A DNA stretch of 64,000 bases, from the NCBI GenBank assembly GCA_947179485.1, contig OX359248.1, positions 51,966,386 through 52,030,385 of the forward strand, given 5' to 3'. The position numbers and the translations under genes were made by a program. Of the stretch, positions 37,970-50,136 are shown piece by piece. The DNA comes from Allacma fusca. Its lineage: Eukaryota > Arthropoda > Collembola > Symphypleona > Sminthuridae. Each line of letters starts with the position of its first letter. The first letter of the stretch is position 1. The notes beneath the pieces were generated by a model that made no database searches, had not been told where the DNA came from, and was given only the letters and a program-made list of their open reading frames with translations.

Positions 37970-38454
37970 CTCTTTCCTCAACATGAAATTCCTCTCATGG
38001 CAAATGGTCGTCTCGTAGTCATTCTATCTACTACTTTGCATACGTACCCATCACCATACTCATATCCATTGCCATAAACATACATTACCGTCTAAAATGG
38101 AATTAGCCTATTTCAGGAGGAACGTACACCCAGCAACATAATCCGATGCTATTTGGAAAGTCTAAAGTACTACTACCATCGCTCCTTTATTTACTATATA
38201 TAAAAGCAAATTTCGCGTTCCAGGCTCAATGAGTTTGTTTGCATGGAGCTCAAATCCACCATCAACTACAATAGCCAGACATTATTTTCAACTTAGACAA
38301 CTGCTCTCCACTTGATAATTCCAAAGGAGATTACTTCTCTCTTCCAAAAACTCCCAACCTCACAGGTTCCCTCACCAGAAGTTCCCAAAAGATTTCCAAA
38401 ATTTCAAAATTGTCCCCCCCAAAATTCTCGAAAAAATAATTCCCTAAAATCTAT

Positions 38455-38650
38455 CTTCTCCAAATCCCATTTCCATTTCGAAATTTCCCCCCAAAAATAT
38501 TTCAATAAAACTCAGCTTCTCCAAATCCCTTCAAAATCTCATTTCCATTTCGAAATTTCCCCCCAAAAATATTTCACTAAAACTCAGCTTCTCCAAATCC
38601 CTTCAAAATCTCATTTCCATTTCAAAATTTCCCCCCACATATATTTCCCT
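38455..38650. repeat. 72-bp tandem repeat, about three copies
   Basis: CTTCTCCAAATCCC begins at 38455, 38516 and 38588. The full unit is 72 bp; the first copy lacks 11 bases. The encompassing frame (38312-38722) stays open because the unit is a multiple of three and C/A-rich, but it starts at TTG and has no domain. Confidence 0.88.
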
Positions 38651-41600
38651 CAAACCCAGTGTCACTCAAATCACTTAAAAATCAATATTTGTATCTTTCC
38701 TTCCGGAATTTTATTTGACTAAGAATCTTTCAAGGAGTTGTTGGGAAGAATTTCTGAAATTGGTTCTTTCTCCCGCAATTTTCTTTCCGACGGACAAAGT
38801 TGTTACTTTTAGATAGTAGCCTTGGATGAGATCCGTAAGATATCCTTGGACTGTCATTTCCTGGAAAGTAGATAAACTTTCCGCCAGGCTTGACTGCTTT
38901 TGAAGGGTCCATTTGAATTTGTTCATCCTCGGCCTAAGGGTCATTGGAGAGAGACTAGTCTGGAAATGAGACTACTGATAAAATCGCAATAGGGCTTAAG
39001 GACGGGCAGTTAGCTCAACTACTTCTATGTCTTCAGGGCTGGAGGGAGGTAGGATCGGAATTTGAATTGCAATGATTTTAAGGCGGGCTCCGTGTAAGCA
39101 TGTTAGTGTCTATGCATGCATGGACTTGTGTGTCTGTATAGTATGTGTGTGTGTATGTGTGTGTGTGGGGTCCATGGAGGAGGAAATCCTGGAGGAATCG
39201 TCAATTAACTCTGATAGAGCTTTGGAAAAATGGAACGAGGAAAAACGATTCTGTCGTTGCTGGATCATTATTTCCAGGATAAGAAAGTAATTTAGGCCGG
39301 AAACGATTGTGGAAATGGAAATGGCTGCAGCAATGCTCTGTCTTTGTGGATCCTCTGCAGTAGGCTGTAACTGTTAGGGAATGGAGTGGAGGAGAGGAAG
39401 AGCATCGGAATAAAACAAACTACTGTCTCTATGACTTCTACTCATACTACATTGCACACGCACAGGGCCAAAAACTTGTAGAAATGTTTTCAGATAGGCC
39501 CATTATTGTAATGGGCTCGGAGAGCTGAGCAAGAAAAACACACCGTACTTAATACAGTCAAGAAGACCAGCACTTTTTTTTTACTCAGAAATGTTATACA
39601 CATTCCGAGTAAAACTAAAGAGAGTGAAATGACTGTGAGAGCAAACATTTTACTTTTATACATTTCTCTTTTGTATTTTTTTCACTAATGCTTCCACACA
39701 ACTGTGCATATTATCCCTACAGTGGTCTCTCGCTAGAAGGGACATCCTAACAAACCTCATTGTCTTGTCCTCATAGAAGCAAACATATTTTCTCTCATTC
39801 CCTTTTTTCTCCCACAATGGCATTTTTTTTTCTATTTTTAACAGCATTCCATTATAACAGTCAAATCTTTCTCCTCCCCCTAAATGAGTTGTATAAAGAG
39901 ACCTCTGTATTTTTCCTATGGATAATTTAACATGCACACAAGCACCTTAGGGTATATTTGTAAGCTTTTAAAAGCAAACAAGATAAGTCCAATGTTCATA
40001 CTCATATTGTACCTTCCCTCCTATCTCATTCACATGTTAACATGGGAATGTGATATGGTCTCTTAAAAGAAGCAAATCCGAGCATACGGAAATATCTGAC
40101 AGTTTCCTACTTCCTATAAAATGTCCTAGTGGAAAAATCCCGTCTTTTAGTACCTTCTAGTCAAATGCAGCAGTTAAGGCTCTGGAGTTGTGTTTCTTTA
40201 AACTTTTGGCAATTCAAAATAAACATTGATTGTTTAAATGCGTTCCTTAGCCGGAGGTATATGACATGCCCTGTGAATTTTTTCCTGCAAGGATGTGCAC
40301 ACTGTATATTCATTCCGAGTTTCACATGAGGATGTCTCTCCGAGTTGATAATGGGGAATTTGCATGCCATATGCACAAGTGTGCATTCCTCTGGAGAAAC
40401 ATGGGACTTGAGAATGAGAGCCAATTCAAGGCAGGGCCTCCGGAGCTAGCTCCAGAAAAAGATGAGGAAAGTGCTCCAAGTTGTAATTAAGGGACGGTTA
40501 AAGTTTTACTCATGCAAGAATAACGACTTTGATATCCAAAAAAACTTGTTTCCCTCCCTACCTTCCCCATTCCGGTACATACAGAGGTGTGATGCATTTT
40601 CTAATACAAAACCCCTGCATATTTCATTCCGAGCTGTTTTCCTAGTAAATTGCACGGGAAAAGTGTGGAGGGTAAGCTCATATGCATTATCTATTCCGCA
40701 ACTACCATTTTCTCCATATTGGAAAAAAAAACAAGGAGGAAAGCTATTTCTCCCGTGCCCTCCAGGATAGCTCCAGCTCCCAAGGATTTATCTCTTGGTA
40801 CACATTCATTTTTTAGTGGTTATTTATACATATGCGGGTTCGACAGGAGTCCAAATTCCTCTACAATAGACTCCTCACTCCCAACTCCTTTCTCTTCAAA
40901 GATCCGAGGAGTTTCCCCTTGAAGGAAAATACTCCCAACAACAAAGAGGGGAACAGAGTGCCCTTACATATGGAAGTGTCGTTAGCCCTGGAACATATGG
41001 CCATTATAATTTGAGGGAGAAAGGAGTCTCTCTCCGCAGGAGCAAGTGAAAGGAGCGGGAGGATATGAAAGTAATAAATAAAGTCACCCGTCAACATCCT
41101 TCCTCAAACTTGCTCGGATCAATTCCTTCATAAAAATTTTTCTTCCAAAAACAATCCCCATTTTTCTCAAACTGTTTCCTGAGTCATCTCCCCCACGTAC
41201 AAACAAACACACCACACCAGATTTAGAAGCACGGAGCCAAAATAAGAGTCTGAAACTGTATCTCCACTTCTGTAGGAGATCTTACATATAAAAAAAATAC
41301 TATGTGGGCTTTGTATTAGTAAAAGCACAAAGATTTCCAAAGGAATGAATTTCCCAAACGGAGCTACTTCTTCTATATAGTCCCCAACCCTCTACCCTGT
41401 AATTTGAAAGTTCAGTAGAAAAAATAAAGTGAGAGTAATGGACTTGTTTGTGTTAAAGGGGAAACTTAAGTGCTGTAGTTTTCAAGCATGAACTGCACCA
41501 ACTCTCCCAAGTTTTTAAGGTCAATTTAAATTCACAGGTAATTAAGACTTGATGTCAGGCCCTATTGGATGGTTTCCTTATAAATGTCTCTGTGCATGTT

Positions 41601-41721
41601 CTTAAATTTATTTGAGGACATGTAATAGTATGACTGTAGCTCCTCCATGAAGGCACGCATCCCTCTGCCCAGTGTCACATCTCCGTGGGTATGGAACTTC
41701 GTCAATGTTTAAGCATCCACA

Positions 41722-41744
41722 GTATGTATGTATGTATGTATGTA
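41722..41744. repeat. (TATG)n microsatellite
   Basis: Five to six tetranucleotide units. Confidence 0.93.
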
Positions 41745-42173
41745 CAGACGTCCTATAGGACTCCAACTGTCACTAATATCCTCACGGAGTTGATACTCGG
41801 AGAAGTAATTACGTGTTCTGGGACATTGGGCCTGTAGGACTGTAGGAGGGAAGCCATTGAGATAGTCAAGTTGGTCTGGAATGGGATGCTTAAGTGTGCG
41901 AAGGAAGTGGTGGAAGTGGATTGAAAAGTTTGTATATGTGGGACATTAAGATAGTCTTGGGGGTAGTGACTAGTACACACAAGTCGGAGCTGGGAGAAAT
42001 AAATGGCTGCCGCATAACTAGTACTTATAAGTAGCTCGCCCTCTCCGTGTGTACATACCCTCTCGGTCCAATTCCATCGGAGACCATTACGGCAGGAATA
42101 AATCCAGAGTGCGATAGAGATGTCGACCACAGAAGTTTCCAAGAGTCGATAACATTATTGCTCCGAAGTAGTA

Positions 42174-42248
42174 AGAGAGAGAGAGAGAGAGAGGAACGAA
42201 GTTGAGAGTTCCTATAGGAAAAGACCATAGACAGAGAGAGAGAGAGAG
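42174..42248. repeat. two (GA)n arrays
   Basis: Runs at 42174-42193 and 42232-42248 with a purine-rich gap. A CCGCCATTT word follows at 42285-42293. Confidence 0.93.
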
Positions 42249-42425
42249 GTGAAATTTGTGAGGTGATTACGTCCCAGCCAACAACCGCCATTTCCAGCCG
42301 TAAGAACATGTGTGTGTACGTTATAATCTATGTTCTTGACAGCCTGCTCTACATATATGCCTCATCTGGCTCTTTTTGTTCGGCTCCAACTCTCCCTCAC
42401 CTAAGGGTCCCTATATATGGGCATT

Positions 42426-42427
<2 letters not shown>

Positions 42428-42456
<29 letters not shown>
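42428..42456. repeat. (GA)n microsatellite
   Basis: Uninterrupted 29-base run. Confidence 0.96.
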
Positions 42457-42458
<2 letters not shown>

Positions 42459-42850
42459 CTTCGGAAAGAGACCTTCCATCGAGCGGGATATGTTGGGGAG
42501 TTCCTTGAGACCTGTTCGTAATGGAAATTGTGATAGTGTTAGAGAAATAGGGAATTCTCGACTCTCTTTCACTCCGCTCTGCATTTGTAATGTGTTGTTG
42601 TACAGCCTGAGAAATATTATGTGTATGACTATCGAGAGTCGTAGCGGCAAAACATAAGTATTAGGAAAGGACGTGGAATGGTCTCACATCCTAATTTATT
42701 ACTGGAAGAAAAGTGGAAATAACACTGTAATTTACGCGATGCTTCGTCGGTCTTGGAAACTACCTTAAAAGGATCTTGCGTAAGCTCCTCTCACTCCTAC
42801 ATCCACTCCTGTACGTTCCTATAAGAGAGGCTCCTCAGCTATAGGAACTA

Positions 42851-42970
42851 TAAGCTACTCCTCAAGCAAGTCTTATAGAGCTACTCCTCAAGCAATTCTT
42901 ATAGCTACAGTACTCCTCAAGCAATTCTTATAGCTACTCCTGAAGCAACTACTCCTCAAGTCATTCCCAG
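42851..42970. repeat. irregular TACTCCTCAAGCAA repeat, five copies
   Basis: TACTCCT(C/G)AAG starts at 42856, 42882, 42911, 42935 and 42950, with AATTCTTATAGC linking the middle copies. The period is 15-29 bases. Confidence 0.85.
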
Positions 42971-45435
42971 AGCTATTGATGCTATTCTATGGAGCTATGT
43001 GTTTCCCGACAGACTGTATTTATACATACATTGGTCCTGCACTTCCTAGAGTAGGAACTTGCAGTCGTGGCTTTTGTATATATGGACAAGTTATTGTTAG
43101 TACATTCTATAATGTACTAATATGTTACTCTTCACATGTATGTACATACGTCTGAAAATGTAGTTCGGGATCCGTACATCGTGTGCCTATCCCGTACATG
43201 CGTTGATAATGTACAGGTTCGGCCAGCTTACTTTTACTAGCTCTATTATTTGTCAACGTCTGAGCTTGAATTATGTCTCTATTTTAGGCTCAGTACTCAT
43301 TCCCAAGGAAATGACTGCCTTCTTTTCATATTTCACCCTTTACGACTGATTATACAGCCCGGGATATAATGACAAGAAATATTTCAAACTCCATTTCCCG
43401 CCCGAATCACTCCCCGGCTATCCTGACTCCTTCCTATGATTTCCTACTCCCTTCATGAAGGACCATACTCACATATCACGGGAGCTCCAACCCAAACCTA
43501 ACTCACATGTAAAAGTCACTTGTACTTGGCTTCTATCGTTATGGGAGCCCTTGGCCAGGATATTATCGTAATCATAACGCTGGCTTCTGCATTCCAAATG
43601 CCTCTCTCCTCTAATGTCCCTCTCCGTCTACCAACTCATACGGGGGCTTATCTTGAGCAGAAATTGACTGGAAGGGGCAGTCATAACAATAAATGGAACG
43701 AAACTTACTTCCAAACTAATCATAAACTTAGAAATTCGGAGGATGAAATCCCACTTGGAAACTCTACCAAGAAGAAAAATCCCATGGATCAAAATTTTAA
43801 GGACAGTTCCTTAAAATATTAAAACACAAGTAAATGTCAGTACAAAAAAAAACCAACTCGTCTTAATTACAAAAGCTCCAGAATTTTAAAGTTCATTTGT
43901 GGGCGGGAGATATGAAAAATTAAATTCAAATAAAATAAAATAAAGAAATTCAAAAGTTGAGAAAAAAAATTGTGACAAACGGAAAAACAAAACAGTAATC
44001 AGCAACGCATCAAAAATAGTCGGAGGCAGAATGTTTAATGCATGGGATTGCTCGCACATCAAAACAACGATTTTGAGGTTCTTGAAGTTTAGGATGAGAA
44101 GGCGGGAGATGCAAAAAACTGGGAGACTCATTGGATGGTTGAAATTGTACATGGGAAAAACTTCTAAGATTTTTTTTTTTTGAACATGTATCATTTCCTT
44201 GAGTATCCTTCTCCCCGGACGTACATACATATATACAAGGGCATACTGTGAGAATTGAATTTAAATCGCACTCGAATATATTTTCAGCTCGTTGATACGT
44301 GCTGGATCGATTAAAAGAAAATCAGATAGCTGCTGAGATGATTTACAGACTCGTCCTACCACCTCTCCACTCACTCCTACCATGGAGTGAGGAAGGGATG
44401 GGAAAAAAATCCGAGGGACGAACCTCTGATCGTTTCATCGTTCCCAAATGCTTTAAAAGTTGTATTTCAAATTATAATTATCATAATCATTACAGCATTC
44501 AGTATGCCGTGGAAACATGTTCAAGTCGTATGGCTTGGAGGGAGAGTAACTCAAACCAGGCCGTACTGGGACTACGGGTGTTTCGACTCAATTTCCCTTA
44601 CTTATATATGTTCAGACTGACATCTCCTCCTCAGACGTATTTCGCCTCTGCCTAGGACTTTAAAAAAAATGAAATGGCCTCGGGCCCCAATGGATATGTT
44701 AATGATGGAGCGACGGGGTGGGTTGCCGGAGTTGCACAATGGATGCTAAATATTGAGCAAATGAATGGTCTGCTATGATATAATCATATGGTTTATGCAG
44801 TCGTACACATACCTTAACTGGTATTCATATTCATTAAAAATGAACCAAGTTTTAAGTTATCTTTGGTGTTTGACAGCAGTTTTATTCACTACTTTGTTTC
44901 TATTCCCTCCATTCCTCTTCCCTGCCTTTGGACTCTGTCTTCACTTGCTCTTGGGACATGAATCATAATCTGTGTATACGTAACTTTTTAACGTAATGTA
45001 CAGAGATACGTACATTACATGGGTCTCTGTAGCCTCCTCAGCGTTCCTTATAACATGGGGTAGGATGCTACATCTTATAAAGCTATAATACTCCACATTA
45101 GAAAAAACGCTACACTTGTAAGGATTTAAAGGTAGCTGTGTACACAGGATTTTTATCCATGTTAAAGCTAACCCCTGCCAATGGTCATGATAACTTTGGT
45201 AATAATAATCATACAATTCAAGTTGGTACAAGTTGTAGCTACAGGCAAGATGTTTGTTACGAGGGTTTTGTTGTGCTTTTTATTACGAATAGGCTGGATT
45301 CGACTCTTATTGGTAAAGGATAGGCGTGCTCAGTAATGCATAAATGGGAACATATATCTTTCTGAATCTGTGCTCCATCCTGCTAATAACATAATGAGTG
45401 TTCAGCGCGAAATTGTATATGGAATGAGCTGTTTT

Positions 45436-45440
<5 letters not shown>

Positions 45441-45468
<28 letters not shown>
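45441..45468. repeat. (CT)n microsatellite
   Basis: Uninterrupted 28-base run. Confidence 0.96.
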
Positions 45469-45472
<4 letters not shown>

Positions 45473-46181
45473 AACCACACTGCTGGAAGGGGACATCTGA
45501 AGGTGATTTCGAAGGTGCATTAGTTAGCGTGATGATTTGTATGCAGAGATTATGTAGGCGAGTAATGGACTGTAGACGGTCGGCCATTAGGGCTGTGTAC
45601 GCTGAGCAAATTACTTTTTATATTATTTTATCTCCACTTTCGTCGGCAACCCAGGCCTGTGTGTGTTTCTTTTGCAAATAGGCCTCCCTCCTGTAAGATT
45701 AGGGGTGCACATGTGTTTCTGGGGCTCTCTCTCTCTCCCTGTGTACTCATACACTTACATTATGCTCACAAGTCATGTCAAGTACACATAGTTTCTTCCT
45801 GTTTATTTTTAATTGACAGTCTCTCCGTCTCACCACAACCTTGTAGCTAGTATAAATACTATTTTCCGTCTAATTAATATCAACTGTGACAACATTTGCA
45901 TTTCAATGCTCCACTATCAGAGAATTTCACTGTGCTAATGCCAGTTTTTAACTTTTTTTTCTACTCTGAGCGTGAGCTTGCAAGGGAGACATTGTTATCA
46001 ATTTCTTGCCAATTCTTTTTCCTATTTGTCTTGCTATTTTTTTTTTTCATAGCTCGCTAATCGATTGTAACTATTTTTACATGAGTTCAATCTGTTGGGT
46101 TATTGCGTGGGTACTCTTTGTGATGTTGGTTGTTTTTTATGAGAGGTTTTTCTAACTACTCAGGGAAGTTATCTCGGAATT

Positions 46182-46522
46182 GCAGCAGAATGATACTTTA
46201 AAATGGCACCAGAATAGTATTTTAAAATAGTACCAGAATCGTATTTTAAAATGGTATCAGAATACTATTTTAAAATGGTACCAGAATCGTATTTTAAAAT
46301 GATACCAAAATGGCATTTCAAAATGGTACCAGAATCGTATTTTACAATGATACCAAAATGATATTTCAAAATGGTACCAGAATCGTATTTTAAAATGATA
46401 CCAGAATATTATTTCAAAACTGTACCAGAATGACATTTCAAAATGTTATCAGAATAATACTTCAAAATGGTACCAGAATGCTAATTTAAAACGGTACCCA
46501 GACGCATTTATAAAATGGTACA
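46182..46522. repeat. 24-bp minisatellite with 48-bp higher-order period, about 14 copies
   Basis: The basic unit is AATGGTACCAGAATCGTATT plus TTAA, 24 bp. In the middle, two unit types alternate: one with GGTACCAGAATCG and one with GATACCAAAATG. The first type therefore recurs at 46274, 46322 and 46370, exactly 48 bases apart. Outer units are more diverged. All three forward frames hit stops somewhere in the array. Confidence 0.95.
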
Positions 46523-47285
46523 CTAAGCACAGTTCTGAAATAGGATCCTTAAGAATTTTTGAAGCAGTGCCTTAAGGAATGCCTTAAGTAATACTTGAAA
46601 ATAGGCACTCCGGAAGACTGTAGTAATTACATTTTTTAAGGGAACCGTGAGGAGAGTTGAAAGGGTTCCATTAGGAAATTAGCACTCATAGCGACAAAGG
46701 ACCGCAAGGAAATTACGAGTGTCATTGGGTTGAGAAAAAGGAGCCAGGGAATGTGAGAATGCCCATGGAAGAAGCAAGGTTTTACGAACTCCAGAACTAC
46801 AGAAGAACAAACAATATTGCGGAAAATTGCTCCTCTCACCATGTGATAGTTGGTGGAGCGTCAAAGTGGGATTTTGGGTGTGTGTGAGTTGGAAATAAAA
46901 AAGGAATCTTAAGAGATGTGCTTGGGAATAAATGGGCGGGTTTAGGCGACAGACATAGAGAGTGGCAAAGGACAAGAACCGAACGGGTGATATTCGGAGC
47001 CCAGAAAAGGGATTGTCATTTTGAGGGCGATATCTTTTCGCCTGTGTGTTTTTTTCTTTCACTCTCCCGACGTCGGTCCCATTCGCATGCGGATTTCTGA
47101 CATTGCCTCCTACATAAATTTCATCTCTATGGCTGCCATTTGGCACCCGGCCGAAATCCAAAAGCTTCACAAACCTACCATACTTTATGGCTCAAATGTT
47201 CCTTCCAAACTCATCTTCTACTGGATGTGCCATACACTGGAAAGCTTTTCTGACCGTACTTATGGCAATGACGGTTATATCACAG

Positions 47286-47288
<3 letters not shown>

Positions 47289-47325
<37 letters not shown>
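47289..47325. repeat. (CT)n microsatellite
   Basis: Uninterrupted 37-base run. Confidence 0.97.
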
Positions 47326-47330
<5 letters not shown>

Positions 47331-48080
47331 CTTCCATACTCTCAAGGAGGATCAAACTCAGCACATCCCTGGTTCTCTAGTACCTCTCCGCTTCCCTATA
47401 GCGTAGTATATTAGCTGGCGTAAGAGCCGCGACTAAAACATTTTCTCTAGAATATTTTCCTCTTCCTTCTACTTTCTCCTCCATACAATGCTCCCATAAA
47501 GGCCCGAGTTATAATATATAATGCAATCTAATAAAATATAAGGAGCCTATCGGCCTAATCTATTTGCTCCAGCAAACAAGAATCACGGATTTCTACTTAT
47601 AGACTATTTATTGATCCATCCCATTCCTCTTCTATGAGCTTCTCAAGGAGAAAAAAAATTCCAATTGATTCCTTCCCAAAAAATTTATTCTCTTACAGAA
47701 CATTACATTTCTCTGGAGAAATCCACCAGCTCCGCTTATTCTTGGTTTGGCTCCAAATTTTCTCCAAATCAATGAAATAAATCGATTTTAATCACATCTC
47801 CCCTCTCTCAATATTAAAACCCCAAAATTTATCCGCTCTGTCCTTCAAACCCAATCTTATTGGAACGATCTTATTTCATGTTCAGATATTAACGACCAAA
47901 ATCATTATTTTCCTTCTTATTCTACCAGCTTTGAAAATTTTCAAGTTGAGTATCATTTCTGTTCCTTTTCGGAGCAATTTTGTTATTCTTTGATCCATTA
48001 TAATTTTTTCTCAACAGTTTCAAATCCCGAATGATTTTGTATCAGGAGTTTTGGATTTAATCCGAGTTTTTCTTGTGAGT

Positions 48081-48200
48081 TTTGGAGCCAATAGGATTTT
48101 TCTTCAAGACTTTTGAAACCAGTGAGATTTTTCCTCGAGTTTTGGAACCAGTAAGATTTTTCCTCGAGTTTTGGAACCAGTAGGATTTTTAATCGAATTT
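48081..48200. repeat. 29-bp tandem repeat, about four copies
   Basis: TTTGGARCCA-type words start at 48081, 48112, 48141 and 48170. The last three are spaced 29 bases and each is followed by GTRAGATTTTTCCTCGAG or a relative. The antisense open frame through it begins at TTG and is not credible. Confidence 0.85.
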
Positions 48201-48774
48201 GGGATTGCATGTGTGAGAATATTTGAGAGAGTTTTGGATAGGGTGAGATTTTTCCAGGAATAATCATGGAAGAATTGTCAATGGATGGAAAAAATCCTGG
48301 AGGAGACGACTCCTCTATCAAAATAATGACTCGTGTTGTTTGGGAATGGTGAGCATGTACAAGGTAGCAATTCCATTTGCACTTATGCAAAATAGAGAGA
48401 GGAAGCGACGGAGTAAATGTGAATTGTTAGAGTGAGAGGGAGAGAGAGAGAGAGAGAGGGAGAAGGGAAAAAAAAGAGGAGGAATTTTGAAAAAAAACTA
48501 CTATTTGCTGGTATGATAAAGGTAGCATTTCAATGCATGTAATGCACGTTCAACCCTACCATTGGAAGTCATATAAAAAGACATTGTATCTTTGTTGAGA
48601 AGATAGGGAAAGAAGGTTGGGAGTGCGTAAAAGTTCCCGGATGGCACGGAGCTATGGAGATGGTAGTTCAATCTTGCTTTGGTTATTATTGGTTCTACTA
48701 TGCCACGCTCCTCCGTTAGATTGTATTGAGAGAGTGAAGGAGAGAATATTTTATTTTCGTTTCAAGTCACTCCG

Positions 48775-48798
48775 ACTCTCTCTCTCTCTCTCTCTCTC
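48775..48798. repeat. (CT)n microsatellite
   Basis: 24-base run. A (GA)n run of similar length lies about 320 bases earlier, near 48440-48458. Confidence 0.93.
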
Positions 48799-50112
48799 GG
48801 TCTCCTTTTCCTTCCTTCCCTCCTTCTTTTCCAATGGGAACACACCCAAGGAAAAAACTCTCCAAAGGCTCATAACAGTTGATCGAGTGCAAAGAATTCA
48901 AATTGCCAATTTCAGATTTCCTATATCGATCTCCTTTTCATTGAGAGCAAACCATGCGTGATTCAATACATGTCGTACGTTTCAATGCTATTGCATTTAT
49001 GTTATCACCGGCTCTCGTTACACAGAGAACCACTTCAACTCCAACCATGCTTTATACACCTCCCCACACGAAATAGCCGTAAAGGTACTTGTCTCAACCC
49101 TGGACGACTTCCATTTCTTCCCCGTAACAGTCCGAATCCCTAGAATCTCACAATATCCACCGAAATGAACTAGAGCCCAAGACTTGTCTATACCAAAGCG
49201 GTCCAATCGCTTGGTCAGGTCTCGTACTGCACGTCGTCTCCCAACTACTCCTGTTCTACTTCCTCCTGTCGAGACCCTAACTTACCATAGAGTACAGACT
49301 CATTTCGAGCTCCAACTCCAGCAACTCCTTCTCTCAACAATTTTTTATTTCCCTTATCATTTTTACGGCTCATTTCCGCAGGTGTAAATTGAATCCTTGG
49401 TCCAAGCTTTAGTTACATCTCCACTTCTGAATACAAACTCCATGTAATCACATCCAGCTTTTTCCAAAGGAAAGACTTGGAATTGTTCAGTAAACAAGAT
49501 GTCGATTTTAGCTTCTACACTTCCTTTCCTTTCTCTTCTTCTTCGTCTCTTGACAATGCTACCAAATCTTACTTCTTATCATTTAAATCCTAATGTGTTA
49601 AATCCAGTATTTTTTCGCAAGTTTAATTTCCCCTGACGATCTGATAAATCTTGTTCAGCCCCTTTTGTTACATACCCCCTGGTTGTACACTCCAGGCACA
49701 AATGTTACCTCATCCAGCACCTGTTCCTACAGCTAATTACAATCTGTACGATTTTAGTTTAAAAATTGTATCTATTTCAAAATTGAGCACCTGAAATAAT
49801 CTTGTTTAAAATCAAGTGGAAAAAAAATTGATAGCCAAAGCTGGGAGACAGATTTATGTGTCAGTTACAGGATTTTGTATACACAATATTTTGTACCTCA
49901 TTTATCTACTCAAGTATTAATTTTTCTGTTTGTGTAAGAGTTTAGCATTACAAGAGTTTTTGCTATTTTTAGGGGTGCTCTAGTAAAGAGAGAGGGAGGG
50001 AGAGTGCACTGTAATTTATTCCATGAGGATTTGTAATGTTTTGATGTATGTAGATCCCAAAAATAAGTAATTGCGGGTTGAAATGGATTTCCTTAAAGTA
50101 GGAAATTTTGTT

Positions 50113-50136
50113 GGGGGGTTTTGGGGGGGGGGAGGG
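50113..50136 (+). repeat. G-rich tract with quadruplex potential
   Basis: Six G, four T, ten G, one A, three G, followed by GAGAG repeats. Four runs of three or more G can be chosen with short loops. Confidence 0.7.

Larger units (their letters stand above)
31400..39100. other. microsatellite-dense intron segment, no gene seen
   Basis: It carries GA/CT arrays at 32.42, 32.50, 33.55, 34.07, 36.20, 36.52, 37.63 and 37.94 kb, the highest density in the window. Between 34104 and 36197 there is a contrasting stretch without long arrays. Open frames of up to 156 codons here either pass through the arrays or lack ATG starts and domains. Confidence 0.55.
39100..48400. other. intron segment with minisatellites, no gene seen
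   Basis: It includes a GT tract at 39139-39169, a (TATG)n run at 41722-41744, GA arrays at 42.2-42.5 kb, the short CTCAAGCAA repeat at 42.86 kb, a CT array at 45.44 kb, the 24-bp minisatellite at 46.2 kb, a CT array at 47.29 kb and the 29-bp repeat at 48.1 kb. The longest open frame of the window (46679-47170, minus, 163 codons) starts at GTG and shows no family features. Confidence 0.5.

Noticed and set aside
37500-37970. 156-codon minus frame
   Set aside because: GTG start; it passes through GA/CT arrays and encodes Ser-Leu and Glu-Arg runs.
38312-38722. 136-codon frame with a 24-residue repeat
   Set aside because: TTG start and repeat-driven openness; no domain.
46182-46522. WYQNR peptide in the minisatellite, superficially like homeodomain WFQNR
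   Set aside because: It is an 8-codon translation of the 24-bp repeat, interrupted by stops, with none of the surrounding homeodomain residues.
46679-47170. Longest open frame (163 codons, minus strand)
   Set aside because: It starts at GTG, has no domain, signal peptide or homolog I recognise, and its length is near what chance allows over 64 kb in six frames.
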